From the NCBI GenBank assembly GCA_019359495.1, contig JAHHHF010000074.1, forward strand, positions 144,190-208,189: DNA of 64,000 bases, in the 5' to 3' direction. The stretch is from Goleter apudmare HA4340-LM2 (GTDB lineage Bacteria; Cyanobacteriota; Cyanobacteriia; Cyanobacteriales; Nostocaceae). How positions within the stretch are numbered: the first letter of the stretch is position 1; the number at the start of each line of letters is the position of its first letter. The notes under the pieces are model-generated. The model saw only the letters and a program-made list of their open reading frames with translations, was not told the origin of the DNA and searched no databases. The position numbers and the translations under genes were made by a program. Shown piece by piece: positions 26,417-35,946 of the stretch.

Positions 26417-27406
26417 GGTATTCTCCTAGGTATATCTACAGCACCTCAAACAAGCTTCCATCATTGATATTCACTCAGATCATTACCAGTATCTACACTT
26501 GACCAGGATACATTTCATGGGGCGACTTCTGGTAAGTTAAGTGTCAGATTGATGGTAAATAATTTAGGTGGGTTTGGCTCAATTTTTGGGAAATAATTTG
26601 ACTTTAACTCATTGCTTCATACTGATATTCTGAGATAGCGATTTTTGATATTGTCCAAGAAAATCGCTGTTGTTTACTGGGTTAACTCGACTTATGTTTT
26701 AGTTTAAGTAAATTTTTATGTTCTGTCAAAAGAGCAGAAAATAAAAGTTTTAAGAGTTTTAATCCAACAAAATATTTTTTATAAATGTAGCTGTTTTGGC
26801 TTTTTAGAACATCTTAAATCCATAAAAAATCTTAAATTGTAATTCTTTTTACTTATCTCATTTTTGAATTTGTTATAACAGTCACAGAATATGCAATTTT
26901 CATATATTAATGTTGAGTGATTGCAGTTCTCAACTATTCATCAATAATTAGTTATCTGACTTCTTTAAAAAGTTGGGTATCTGAACTTGGCAATTCTTAC
27001 ACATCAAATAGCAGCCCTGTTTTTGCAGTCACATAGGGAAATCGATGACTTTAGGGAACGAGGAAGTAAGAGCCTGGAATCAAGCAAAACGATAATCATT
27101 CACTCTCATTCTTTACAAAACTTTACATGTATTGATTTGATTTCACCTGCACTCAGCCAGATGCGATCGCCTGTATCTCTATCTCAAGACAGTTTCAGAG
27201 ATAGATAGTTTGGCGGTAAAACAAGCAAATAACATCACGTTAGGATAATATAGGATAACAATTTAATTAAAACTTAATAATCAATTCACACTAACTTTAA
27301 CTAAACCTCAAAAGACATCAAAAATTGATGATTTTTCTGAAGTTTAAAGAGTTATCATCGATACCAGAGATCAAAGTCAAAAACTTGCACGAACCGAATA
27401 AATGTA
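26417..27406. other. long AT-rich intergenic region upstream of the oxidase operon
   Basis: About 990 bases between divergent genes. It should contain the oxidase operon promoter and that of the MMADHC-like gene. I saw no convincing NtcA box (GTA-N8-TAC), riboswitch or hairpin by eye. The 73-codon ORF at 26987-27208 lacks a ribosome site and recognisable features. Confidence 0.5.
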
Positions 27407-27964
27407 GTGAACTATCCCAAGGTTTACACTTCGGAGCAAAGCTGTCCAATTAATTTAGTTGGCAAAACCGGACAAGCCGTTCAGATTTCAATTCATTCAC
27501 CTAGTCAGTATATCTGTGCCAACTGCGAACAGATCATACCAGACTGGAAACAACAATCCTTTTTGTGGGTAGTGATTGTTTTACAACAGTCACGATATCA
27601 ACTAGTAGAAAGAACGGCAAAGATAGAGTCAGAGAAAGAAAGGTTGCGAGAAAAGTTTATGAGGTTCGGCTGCGATTTGTCCTTTAATCTGCGCGATCGC
27701 GGTTATTTAACAGACCTCATAGATCCTCGTACTGGCTATCCTTTACTTTCCCAACCTGGCCCAGTTCCCCATGATGACACAGCCGTTGCGAAAGCTTTGC
27801 TCAAGTATCCAGTAATTAAAAATCAATGTAGTGTACTAGTGCATCCATACTGGGGTGCGGCAGTTTATCCCAGCACCTTGATATCAGAAGCCTCACCTAG
27901 CATGATTACATCTGTGATCAAAGGTATAGTACCTATGCATGGGTGGCAAGAAATTATCGAATAG
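27407..27964 (+). CDS. MMADHC/CblD-like cobalamin-trafficking family protein
   Basis: 185 residues. The central and C-terminal parts follow human MMADHC (methylmalonic aciduria and homocystinuria type D): a KIESEKERLREKF helix, LRDRGYLTDLIDPRTGYPL (human YWADFIDPSSG), then a C-x-V-x-x-H-x-x-W-G-x-x-V run (QCSVLVHPYWGAAVYPST; human CCKVIRHSLWGTHVV). The human protein passes cob(II)alamin from MMACHC to the two B12 enzymes through a cysteine thiolate. It has the MSD-like nitroreductase-related fold. Start at GTG 27407. No B12 gene or obvious B12 riboswitch is adjacent. The assignment is by motif recognition. Confidence 0.75.
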   Translation: MNYPKVYTSEQSCPINLVGKTGQAVQISIHSPSQYICANCEQIIPDWKQQSFLWVVIVLQQSRYQLVERTAKIESEKERLREKFMRFGCDLSFNLRDRGYLTDLIDPRTGYPLLSQPGPVPHDDTAVAKALLKYPVIKNQCSVLVHPYWGAAVYPSTLISEASPSMITSVIKGIVPMHGWQEIIE

Positions 27965-28245
27965 CCCTCGCTTGATCAGATTTAGGACTAGTACCGCCGT
28001 GAATTCAAAATGAATACAGCGTAAGCATTTCGCTAATTTGGAATGGGTGGTTTATTTAAGCCGTGCGGCACTAAGTAAGTCGGTGGAAACCTAACTATGT
28101 TACGAAACGTAAATAGGCTTGAAACCTTTGCCAATGACAAATGACAAATGACGACCCTCTCCAGTTAACTTTATTTGCACCCACCTACTTAGTAAATTTC
28201 TATTCCACTGAAGATAATGGGATATTGGAATTAAATTAATCTTGG

Positions 28246-29964
28246 CTACGGCTGGATTTCTGCTACTAAGCCGAGAATTTGGCGGTAATACTGGGTATTT
28301 CCTTGTTTATAATACAGGTCAGCAGATTGTTGGAAATCAGCGATCGCTTGTGGTATATCTCCGAGATGGCGGTAGATATCAGCCCTGACAATGTGAGCTT
28401 CCGCCCAATGAGGCTGCAATTCCAAGGCGTGACTCAAGTCTAAAAGTGCTCCCTGTGAATCTCCTAATAGAGAGCGACTACGACCCCGGTTAAACCAGTC
28501 TTCTGCAAAGGTAGGCTCAATGTTAATTGCTTGGGTGTAATCATTTTGTGCGCCTTGATAGTCTTTGAGGGCATAGCGAGCGTTACCGCGATCGCTGTAA
28601 AATGCGGCGGAATCAGGTTTTAACCGCAAAGCTTCAGTATAATCGGAGACGGCGCTTTCATAATCTTCTAGGGCATAACGAATAGAACCCCGATTGTAAT
28701 AAGCTTCCACGAAATCAGGATTAATTTTTAATGCTTGATTGTAATCAGCGATCGCTCCTTGTGCATCGCCCATGAGGCGATGAGCGTTACCGCGATTGCA
28801 GTAGGCTGGAGAAAATTCCGGCTCAATTTCTAGAGCTTGGGTGTGATCTGCAATTGCGCCTGGATAATCTTGCAAGGCTTCCCGGACAATACCTCGACCG
28901 TAGTAAGCAGCAGCTAAGTTAGGACTGAAAAGCAATGCTTGATCGTAATCTTGAATTGCGCCTTGATAGTCTCCCAGACTACGACGAGCTTCAGCGCGAT
29001 CGCAATATCCTTCTGCTAGTAGGGGATTGAGTCGCAGGAGTCGGGTGCTGTCTGCAATGGCTTCTTGATAGTTGCCCATACGGCGGCGAGCACTGGCGCG
29101 AAAGCCATATACTAACCCAAGGGTGGGATTTTCTTGCAATGCTTGGTCATAATCGGCAATTGCACCCTCATAGTCTCCCAGCGCACTACGTACAAGGCCC
29201 CGCTCGTAATAAGATTCGACATCATGAGGATTGAGTTTAATAGCTTGGGTGAAATCTGCAATTGCTGGATAATATTCCTGGAGTTTTACGAAGACTAGAC
29301 CCCGATTGTAATAAGCGCCGGCAAAGTTGGGGTTAATTTCTATTGCCCGATTGTAATCAGCGATCGCATTTTGATCATCTGCAAGGGCGTAGTAGGCGTT
29401 ACCTCGGTTATGGTAAGCCTCTGCTAAGTTAGCATCGATTTTTAATGCTTGGTTGTGGTCGGCGATCGCTTGCTGATAGTCTTCCAAGAGATGGTAGATG
29501 TTACCCCGATTGCTATAAGCTGGGGCAAAAGTAGGATACACCTGCAAAGCTTGGTTAAAATCTGCGATCGCTCCCTGATTATCCCCTTGATCGCAACGGC
29601 TAATACCCCGCCCATGATAGACAGTAGCAATGTCAAAATTAATCTGAGTAGTTAGCTGGGGATTAATCTCTATTGCTCGTTGATAATCTGCAATTGCAGT
29701 TTCATAGTCGCCGATGGCAAAATAAGCTTTACCCCGACTGTGGTAGGATTCGGCTAGGTGGGGATTGAGTTGCAGTGCTTGATTGAGGTCAGCGATCGCC
29801 CCCTCATAATCTTCTAAAAAGTAACGCGCATTGGCTCTGTTACCGTAAGCCTCCGCAAAATTGACATCGATTTGTAACACTTGATCAAAATCTGCGATCG
29901 CGCCTCGATAGTCTCCTTGGAGGTTTTTGTCTAATCCCTGGTGAAATAAATCTTCAGCATTCAT
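28246..29964 (-). CDS. TPR-repeat protein, about 16 tandem repeats
   Basis: 572 residues made almost wholly of 34-residue TPR units of the form GD-Y-x-GAIADYxQALxINPxxAEAYYNRGxA. No signal peptide or other domain is visible, apart from a short C-terminal TPR-like end (YKQGNTQYYRQILGLVAEIQP). TPR solenoids bind partner peptides, and this one could hold a multi-protein complex. The repeats are clear at the DNA level too, with recurring AATCTGCGATCGC segments, so HIP1 octamers recur at repeat period. Start at ATG 29964. No operon partner. Confidence 0.93.
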   Translation of the reverse strand: MNAEDLFHQGLDKNLQGDYRGAIADFDQVLQIDVNFAEAYGNRANARYFLEDYEGAIADLNQALQLNPHLAESYHSRGKAYFAIGDYETAIADYQRAIEINPQLTTQINFDIATVYHGRGISRCDQGDNQGAIADFNQALQVYPTFAPAYSNRGNIYHLLEDYQQAIADHNQALKIDANLAEAYHNRGNAYYALADDQNAIADYNRAIEINPNFAGAYYNRGLVFVKLQEYYPAIADFTQAIKLNPHDVESYYERGLVRSALGDYEGAIADYDQALQENPTLGLVYGFRASARRRMGNYQEAIADSTRLLRLNPLLAEGYCDRAEARRSLGDYQGAIQDYDQALLFSPNLAAAYYGRGIVREALQDYPGAIADHTQALEIEPEFSPAYCNRGNAHRLMGDAQGAIADYNQALKINPDFVEAYYNRGSIRYALEDYESAVSDYTEALRLKPDSAAFYSDRGNARYALKDYQGAQNDYTQAINIEPTFAEDWFNRGRSRSLLGDSQGALLDLSHALELQPHWAEAHIVRADIYRHLGDIPQAIADFQQSADLYYKQGNTQYYRQILGLVAEIQP

Positions 29965-30239
29965 CGAGTTTATTTTAGATTATGAGTGTTTGTAGATGTT
30001 TAGATATGCGTCAAGGGGAGCCAGTTCCTCTATTACAGCGCTGCACGCATCCTGCGGCGGGGGAAACCCCCTGTTCTGCGGACTAGCCTCAAGGATCAAA
30101 AGTTATTCTCCCCATCACCCCTGATACCTAGCGCGGGTACTGAGTTTCCCATTCACTGACTGACCTATGTCTATAGAAGTTTTTTCCACAGGCATAGGAT
30201 AAACTGAACTGGATATCAGATTATCATTTTGATAAAAAG
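29965..30239. other. intergenic region between divergent genes with repeat-like GC-rich patch
   Basis: About 275 bases. The patch at 30035-30095 (GCACGCATCCTGCGGCGGGG and following) resembles the GC-rich dispersed repeats common between Nostoc genes. No ORF. Confidence 0.5.
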
Positions 30240-32096
30240 ATGATGATATCTGATATGTGTGAGAATTGCCAACAGGTCATAGAAGAGTTAAATATTAATA
30301 TTGAGTTTTTCTTCCAGCAGTTAGATGGTCTTTTAAATAAAAAGCAACTCAACGAACTAGACAAGAGTATTATTTGTCAATCTCTGTTAGGATACTCTCG
30401 ACAAGACATCGCTCATCGAGTCAATTTATCAGACCAAAAGATTAGAGATAGACTCAGTAATAATATTTATCCCAGAATAGCAGAAGCTCTGCATTTTGAC
30501 CAAGAGCAGATAGCTGGTAACTGGGTGATGATTTTGAATTTATTGCTTAATCCTAAGAATGGCTATAAATTAAATCCTGCCCCTCAATTAAATAATGATA
30601 ACTTTCAAGGAAGCTTTGGCAGACAAATTTTTCTTTATCCCTCTAATCAAGAGATTGTGCAGTCTCAGATTGAAGGCACACAATTCTATCAGCAAGGACT
30701 CTACTACCAAGCATTGAAGTGCTTTCTCTCAGCTTGGAAACAAGAATTAAAGATTTATAAAACTGGTAATCCTGAAACTTTAATATATATTAATAATTGT
30801 TTAATTGAATACAAACAATCTATTTTACGAGAGAAAAAAATCGAAATTTACACTTTAGCTGTAGTTGTGCCATTTTATCATAATCAAGGTCATGTTGCTG
30901 CTGAAATCTTGCGGGGAATTGCTCAAATTCAATTACAAATAAATATCCAAAGCTTTGAGAAGATATCTTTAGATCAAGAATTAAATTTGGATGATATTAA
31001 ACCGGATATATTTTTTACTCTCAATAACACAAGTAGATCAATAGCATTGCGGATTCTCATTGTCAATGACCCCAATAATTTATATGATCCATATAATCAA
31101 ACAGCCGAGAATTTAGCAAATTTAGCACCACAATTAAACCTCATGGCAATTATTGGTCATTATTCTAGTGAAATGACTAAAAAAGCCATGCATTTCTACG
31201 CCAAAAATGGGATAAGTTTAATCAATGCTAGTAGCACATCTAATGAACTTTCCTGTCTATCGGGAGGTGAAAGTTTATCATTTTTTAGATTGACGACTCC
31301 AGATAGAATTAATGCTGCACGGTTAGCTGATTATTTAACAGAAAATAGTGTCAATCAAGGTTTAAAAACAGTTGCCCTTATCTATAACAAAAATAGTACT
31401 TACAGTACATCATACAAAAATAGTATCAAAGAATATTTAGAGCAAAAACCAGGACAGTTTAGTTTTTTAAAAGAATGTGATTATATCAGTGGAAATTATT
31501 ATCAAATTCAGAATTATCTTGAAGAAATCAAACAAGTTAGTGTTGATATAATCATCATCATCCCTGATGGCGGAATTGAACCTAATTCTCTCAATAATGC
31601 TGGATTAATCAGCAGATTAAATCTCAACGACTGTCTGATAGCTGGTTCAGCTACTTTTTATCAAGAGAATGTTTTACATTGGATTCACGAACAAAGTCAA
31701 TACAATACAATTAATCAAGACGAGTATCAAATTGTTGCATGTATTCCTTGGCATTGGCAAAGTGAAACAAACGGGTGTAATAGTGCGAATACTTTAGCAC
31801 AATATTTTTGTCAAATAGGTACTCAATTATGGGGAGAAGGAAACTTAACATGGCGCAGTGCTACAGCTTTTGACTCAGTATTAATAATTCTGAGGACTTT
31901 GGAGAAATATCATAGTCAAGATAGTCAATCTTTGTTGATCCAGATGATTAAATATCTTAAAGAACAAAGAAATAAAGTTAAGGGCGTTACGGGAATTATC
32001 GAGTTTGATGAAAAAGGCGATCGCCTCAATCCGCCAACAGAAATAGTTGCTGTCACATGGAACGAAAGACAGCAAAAATGGCAGTGGGTTGTTTAA
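30240..32096 (+). CDS. HTH plus type-1 periplasmic-binding-fold fusion protein
   Basis: 618 residues, no signal peptide. Residues 1-110 form a helical HTH-like domain (CQSLLGYSRQDIAHRVNLSD), of the kind that begins many cyanobacterial NACHT, TIR or WD40 signalling proteins. Residues 130-200 look TPR-like (EGTQFYQQGLYYQALKCFLSAW). From about 205 on there is a leucine-binding/receptor-type fold (TLAVVVPFYHNQGHVAAEILRGIAQ; MAIIGHYSSEMT; GISLINASSTS; TVALIYNKNSTYSTSYKNSI). This fold is normally exported and serves ABC transporters, but here it appears cytoplasmic. It could be an intracellular small-molecule sensor coupled to an effector not encoded nearby. Confidence 0.82.
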   Translation: MMISDMCENCQQVIEELNINIEFFFQQLDGLLNKKQLNELDKSIICQSLLGYSRQDIAHRVNLSDQKIRDRLSNNIYPRIAEALHFDQEQIAGNWVMILNLLLNPKNGYKLNPAPQLNNDNFQGSFGRQIFLYPSNQEIVQSQIEGTQFYQQGLYYQALKCFLSAWKQELKIYKTGNPETLIYINNCLIEYKQSILREKKIEIYTLAVVVPFYHNQGHVAAEILRGIAQIQLQINIQSFEKISLDQELNLDDIKPDIFFTLNNTSRSIALRILIVNDPNNLYDPYNQTAENLANLAPQLNLMAIIGHYSSEMTKKAMHFYAKNGISLINASSTSNELSCLSGGESLSFFRLTTPDRINAARLADYLTENSVNQGLKTVALIYNKNSTYSTSYKNSIKEYLEQKPGQFSFLKECDYISGNYYQIQNYLEEIKQVSVDIIIIIPDGGIEPNSLNNAGLISRLNLNDCLIAGSATFYQENVLHWIHEQSQYNTINQDEYQIVACIPWHWQSETNGCNSANTLAQYFCQIGTQLWGEGNLTWRSATAFDSVLIILRTLEKYHSQDSQSLLIQMIKYLKEQRNKVKGVTGIIEFDEKGDRLNPPTEIVAVTWNERQQKWQWVV

Positions 32097-32110
32097 GATT
32101 TAAAAGACAA

Positions 32111-32140
32111 AAAACTCTATCATTTTATAGATAGAGTTTT
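32111..32140. terminator. bidirectional intrinsic terminator
   Basis: AAAACTCTATC and GATAGAGTTTT form an 11-bp stem with an 8-base loop between two convergent genes. A- and T-tracts at the ends suit termination on both strands. Confidence 0.88.
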
Positions 32141-32160
32141 CCAGAAATCTCAATCAATAC

Positions 32161-33192
32161 TTAAGACCACCGGGGAATTACACCTACTTGCCAACATGTT
32201 TTAGCCTTGACAATAATACCATTGTCCCGATCCGTCATCGTCGTCCAAAAATCACCATAATCGCCGCTAGTCCAAATACTATCTAATTCACTAAGCAGTT
32301 GGGCAAAACTTAATTGCAAATCATTCAAAGCATCTGACTGCGCTTGTGGATTTTGCTCATCATTATTAGTCGTATAAACTGCTGGTAAACCTTCTTTCTT
32401 AATCTCTAAAAGTCTTTCATAGTGAGAATATTCATTAAACTCATGAGCATCTTCTTGTTCATTCTCCAAACGATATTTCTCAGGTACAGCAAATTTATCT
32501 TCAGCAGTTGTACCCTCACCTTGGAAACTAATTGTCTTTACAGCTTCTTGTGCATCTTCAAAGTTTGTGATTTTTTGTGTGAATCCTTCTTTGTCTGTGT
32601 CCCAAATAGCTTGCTGCTTTTGTGTATTCCAAGAAAAGTTATTTTCACCTACATAGTGGATACCTGCAACTAATGCGTCATACATTTCCCCAATCGTCTC
32701 ATAAGGATACTGGGGTGTTTGATGATATTCTATATTCCAAATCTTCTTAAAATCATCTTCAACTTGGTTAATTACTGTTCTAATTCCCTTCTCTGGATGA
32801 CGATGTGTTTCTAAACCACTAGGAGTTTCGATATCCAGCATTAAATCTAGAGTTGCTGCGTTTAAAGCATCCAACTTGGCATTGATTAATTTATGATGTC
32901 CAGTATCCGGATTATTCGGGTCTAAGTAGGGAATAGGATTACCATCATACTTTGGTGCAGTAAATTCTGGCTGGGTGTCGAGTGCTAGGCAAAGATTAGC
33001 AGCTAGTTGTAGGTGCAGCATTTCTTCGATGCAGATACTCAACAGGGATTTATAGGCATAGTGACTTTTATCTTGGATAGAAGCAAGTGCAGTAAGGTAA
33101 AAAGGCAAAGTGTAAAGTTCCACCGCTACCGCCGTCTTTGCGTGATCCTGCACCAGCTGCTTAGTCCATGTTTTTGTCAGAGTTGTTGTCAT
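32161..33192 (-). CDS. ferritin-like protein of the iminophenyl-pyruvate dimer synthase (VioB/RebD) domain type
   Basis: 343 residues. The N-terminal part is a ferritin-like bundle: DHAKTAVAVELYTLPFYLTALASI with the helix E, then CIEEMLHLQLAANLCLAL with the E-E-x-x-H metal pair. This is the domain fused to VioB and RebD, where it makes iminophenyl-pyruvate dimers in violacein and rebeccamycin synthesis. Stand-alone homologues are common, and their function is mostly unknown. The residues needed to bind a di-metal centre are present in outline. No pigment cluster genes are nearby. Start at ATG 33192; convergent neighbour upstream. Confidence 0.82.
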   Translation of the reverse strand: MTTTLTKTWTKQLVQDHAKTAVAVELYTLPFYLTALASIQDKSHYAYKSLLSICIEEMLHLQLAANLCLALDTQPEFTAPKYDGNPIPYLDPNNPDTGHHKLINAKLDALNAATLDLMLDIETPSGLETHRHPEKGIRTVINQVEDDFKKIWNIEYHQTPQYPYETIGEMYDALVAGIHYVGENNFSWNTQKQQAIWDTDKEGFTQKITNFEDAQEAVKTISFQGEGTTAEDKFAVPEKYRLENEQEDAHEFNEYSHYERLLEIKKEGLPAVYTTNNDEQNPQAQSDALNDLQLSFAQLLSELDSIWTSGDYGDFWTTMTDRDNGIIVKAKTCWQVGVIPRWS

Positions 33193-33793
33193 AGTAGTTT
33201 ATTGCATTTCTACAGGTAACTTTTGTGCTAAGTCCCTAGACTTTGCTGTAACACAAGATTACCTATACCAACAGTAAAATTATTTAGCAATACATAGTAT
33301 TTAATATGACATTAATCTTTACCAAAGCCAGATAAAAGCTGTCATTAATAAATAAAAGCTTAAGAGGTTAATCATCTATTTTTTAGTTAGAGAAAAGCTT
33401 ACAAGTCACACTAAATCTGGATAAATCTTGTTTTCTCCTCCCCTCTCCCCAAAATACGTAGACTTAATTTTTATTTTATAAACTGCTCATAGCTTTTGGT
33501 GATAAGTATTGCGATATACCAAAATTAGATTTTGCCACATCTGTGACAAAATCTACTACACCCGAAGTAGAAACGCCTTCAATTCTATTGCTAACCTACT
33601 TGTATGAAATTAAATAAATTAAGAACATTTAGTGAAACACAATGGGAATCAGCAACTAAAAATCTTTCAGCAAACCTGCTTGTTGTAAAACTGCGTTAGC
33701 TGTATGGGACTGCAAATAAGAATTGCCTTTCAAAGTAGCAACCAGCCTCAGATAGAATGTTTTTTGATTCAGGATTTTGTACAAAATAGAGCC
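33193..33793. other. AT-rich intergenic region upstream of hyuA
   Basis: About 600 bases. It contains only short reading frames, such as a 31-codon frame from 33604 without a good ribosome site. I see no hairpin or riboswitch. It probably holds divergent promoters for the ferritin-like gene and the hyu operon. Confidence 0.45.
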
Positions 33794-35893
33794 ATGCTAA
33801 AAGTTTTTGCTGACCGGGGCGGGACATTTACAGATATAGTTGCTGTTACTAATAATCAGGCAATTATCGATAAACTCTTACAACATCCTGAGCGGTTTTT
33901 AATCGTTCCCTTGCCTAAACAGCAATGGGTGATAGTCTATAAATTGCTTTCAGAAAATCCCGAACAATATCAAGATGCAGCCATCCAAGGTATTCGAGAT
34001 ATCATGAATCTTGCCAGTCATGAACCAATTTCTACTCAGGCAATAGAAGTGGTGAAAATGGGGACAACTGTAGCCACAAATGCCCTATTAGAAAGAAAAG
34101 GAGATAGAGTTGTACTGCTGATTACCAAAGGATTTAAAGATGCATTGAGAATTGGCTACCAAAATCGTCCTCAGATATTTGCCCGACAAATTATTTTACC
34201 AACGATGTTGTATGAACAGGTAATTGAAGTAGATGAGCGATATGATGCTCACGGTAAGGAATTAATTCCGGTAAATATTGCCCAAGTTAAAAACGATTTG
34301 CAAGCTGTACATAACACAGGAATTAGAAGTTGTGCTATTGTTTTTATGCACAGCGATCGCTATCCTGAACACGAACAACAAGTAGCTACAATTGCTCAAG
34401 AAATAGGCTTTACACAGATTTCTGTATCCCATCAAGTGAGCCAGCTAATGAAATTAGTTAGCCGAGGCGACACCACAGTTGTTGATGCTTATTTAACTCC
34501 GATCCTCCGCCGCTATGTTAATCAAGTAGCTAGTCAGTTACCTGATGTCAAATTAATGTTTATGAAATCTGACGGTGGCTTAGTTGCAGCCGCCCAATTT
34601 CAAGGCAAAGATAGCATTTTAAGTGGCCCGGCTGGTGGTATTGTGGGTGCAGTCCAGACTAGCAAAAGAGCGGGTTTTGAGTTAGTAATTACCTTTGATA
34701 TGGGGGGAACAAGTACAGATGTTGCCCATTTTAAAGGAGAATATGAACGACAACTAGACTCAGAAATTGCTGGTGCAAGGATGCGAGTTCCAGTATTAGC
34801 AATTAATACGATTGCGGCTGGTGGTGGTTCAATTTTATTTTTTGATGGTTCCAGTTACCGTGTGGGCCCAGAATCTGCTGGCTCAAATCCTGGCCCTGCT
34901 TGCTACCGACGTGGCGGGCCATTAGCAGTGACAGACGCCAATGTGATGTTAGGCAAAATTCACCCCCAATATTTTCCCTCTGTCTTTGGCATGGATGGGA
35001 ATTTACCACTAGATAAAAATGTTGTTGTAGAGAAGTTTACCCAATTAGCCCAAGATATTGCCGCCGTCACAGGCAACCATTCTACACCAGAACAAGTAGC
35101 ATCTGGCTTTATAGCGATCGCTGTGGAGAACATGGCAAATGCAATTAAAAAGATTAGTCTCCAACGCGGTTATGATGTTAGCCTATATACTCTTTGTTGT
35201 TTTGGCGGTGCAGGCGGACAAGTTGCTTGTTTAATCGCCGATACATTAGGAATGAAAACTATATTTCTTCACCCTTATGCTGGGGTTCTTTCTGCTTACG
35301 GTATGGGATTAGCTGATGTCCGCGCCACTAGAGTTATAGGAGTGGAAAAACCTTTAAATCAAGCAATAATTCCTCAATTAGTACAGTTAGCAGAGTTTTT
35401 AGAAACTCAAGCGAGAAGTGAACTCAGCAATAATGAAGGTAATACAGCAGAGGAAGTAGTCCGAAAACTAAATTTAAAATATGAAGGCACTAACTCCACT
35501 TTAACTGTTGACTTTGCCTTGGATATAGCAGTAATGCAGCAAGCATTTACCAAAGAACATAAATCTCGTTATGGATTCATCCAATTAGAAAAAAACTTAA
35601 TTATTGAATCCATTTCTGTGGAAGTAATTCAGAAAATAGAGACTCCCGAAGAACCTTTAATTATTCGTACTCATCCTTTAGAACAAGTTCCTAAATCCGT
35701 GGCAATAGTAAAGATATTTACTGCTGAACAATGGCATGAAACTCCCGTTTATCACCGGGAAGACTTGCAACCAGAAGATATGATTAATGGCCCTGCAATT
35801 ATTGTGGAAAAAATTAGCACAATTGTAGTCGAACCTCAATGGCAAGCCAAATTAACAGCACGTAATCATTTAATTTTGCAACGTATTGATTAA
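33794..35893 (+). CDS. hyuA: hydantoinase/5-oxoprolinase subunit A
   Basis: About 699 residues from the ATG at 33794. The open frame begins at 33704, but the family start MLKVFADRGGTFTDIV is at 33794. ASKHA-type ATPase motifs are seen: RGGTFTD, TTVATNALLERKGD, LMFMKSDGGLV, SGPAGG, FDMGGTSTDV and the metal-associated AAGGGSI stretch. The C-terminal domain is complete. HyuA with HyuB makes an ATP-dependent enzyme that opens 5-oxoproline, or N-methylhydantoin in some bacteria. The gene after it encodes a D-glutamate cyclase-family protein, favouring a 5-oxoproline substrate. Confidence 0.92.
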   Translation: MLKVFADRGGTFTDIVAVTNNQAIIDKLLQHPERFLIVPLPKQQWVIVYKLLSENPEQYQDAAIQGIRDIMNLASHEPISTQAIEVVKMGTTVATNALLERKGDRVVLLITKGFKDALRIGYQNRPQIFARQIILPTMLYEQVIEVDERYDAHGKELIPVNIAQVKNDLQAVHNTGIRSCAIVFMHSDRYPEHEQQVATIAQEIGFTQISVSHQVSQLMKLVSRGDTTVVDAYLTPILRRYVNQVASQLPDVKLMFMKSDGGLVAAAQFQGKDSILSGPAGGIVGAVQTSKRAGFELVITFDMGGTSTDVAHFKGEYERQLDSEIAGARMRVPVLAINTIAAGGGSILFFDGSSYRVGPESAGSNPGPACYRRGGPLAVTDANVMLGKIHPQYFPSVFGMDGNLPLDKNVVVEKFTQLAQDIAAVTGNHSTPEQVASGFIAIAVENMANAIKKISLQRGYDVSLYTLCCFGGAGGQVACLIADTLGMKTIFLHPYAGVLSAYGMGLADVRATRVIGVEKPLNQAIIPQLVQLAEFLETQARSELSNNEGNTAEEVVRKLNLKYEGTNSTLTVDFALDIAVMQQAFTKEHKSRYGFIQLEKNLIIESISVEVIQKIETPEEPLIIRTHPLEQVPKSVAIVKIFTAEQWHETPVYHREDLQPEDMINGPAIIVEKISTIVVEPQWQAKLTARNHLILQRID

Positions 35894-35946
35894 TTCAAGT
35901 TGCAAGAGATATTACATTGTAATTATCCTACATCAGGAGATTTGAA

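Noticed and set aside
26417..26700. Possible NtcA box or other regulator site before the oxidase operon
   Set aside because: I found no GTA-N8-TAC with a suitable -10 by eye, although regulation in heterocysts would have been expected.
26987..27208. 73-codon ORF in the long gap upstream of the MMADHC-like gene
   Set aside because: Weak start, no family likeness and composition like non-coding DNA.
28246..29964. Periodic DNA repeats that could be taken for a CRISPR array
   Set aside because: The period (102 bp) equals the TPR unit of a continuous reading frame, and spacers are not unique.
33704..33793. Upstream 30-codon extension of hyuA
   Set aside because: The family begins at MLKVFADRGGTFTD, and the extension has no homology-like features.
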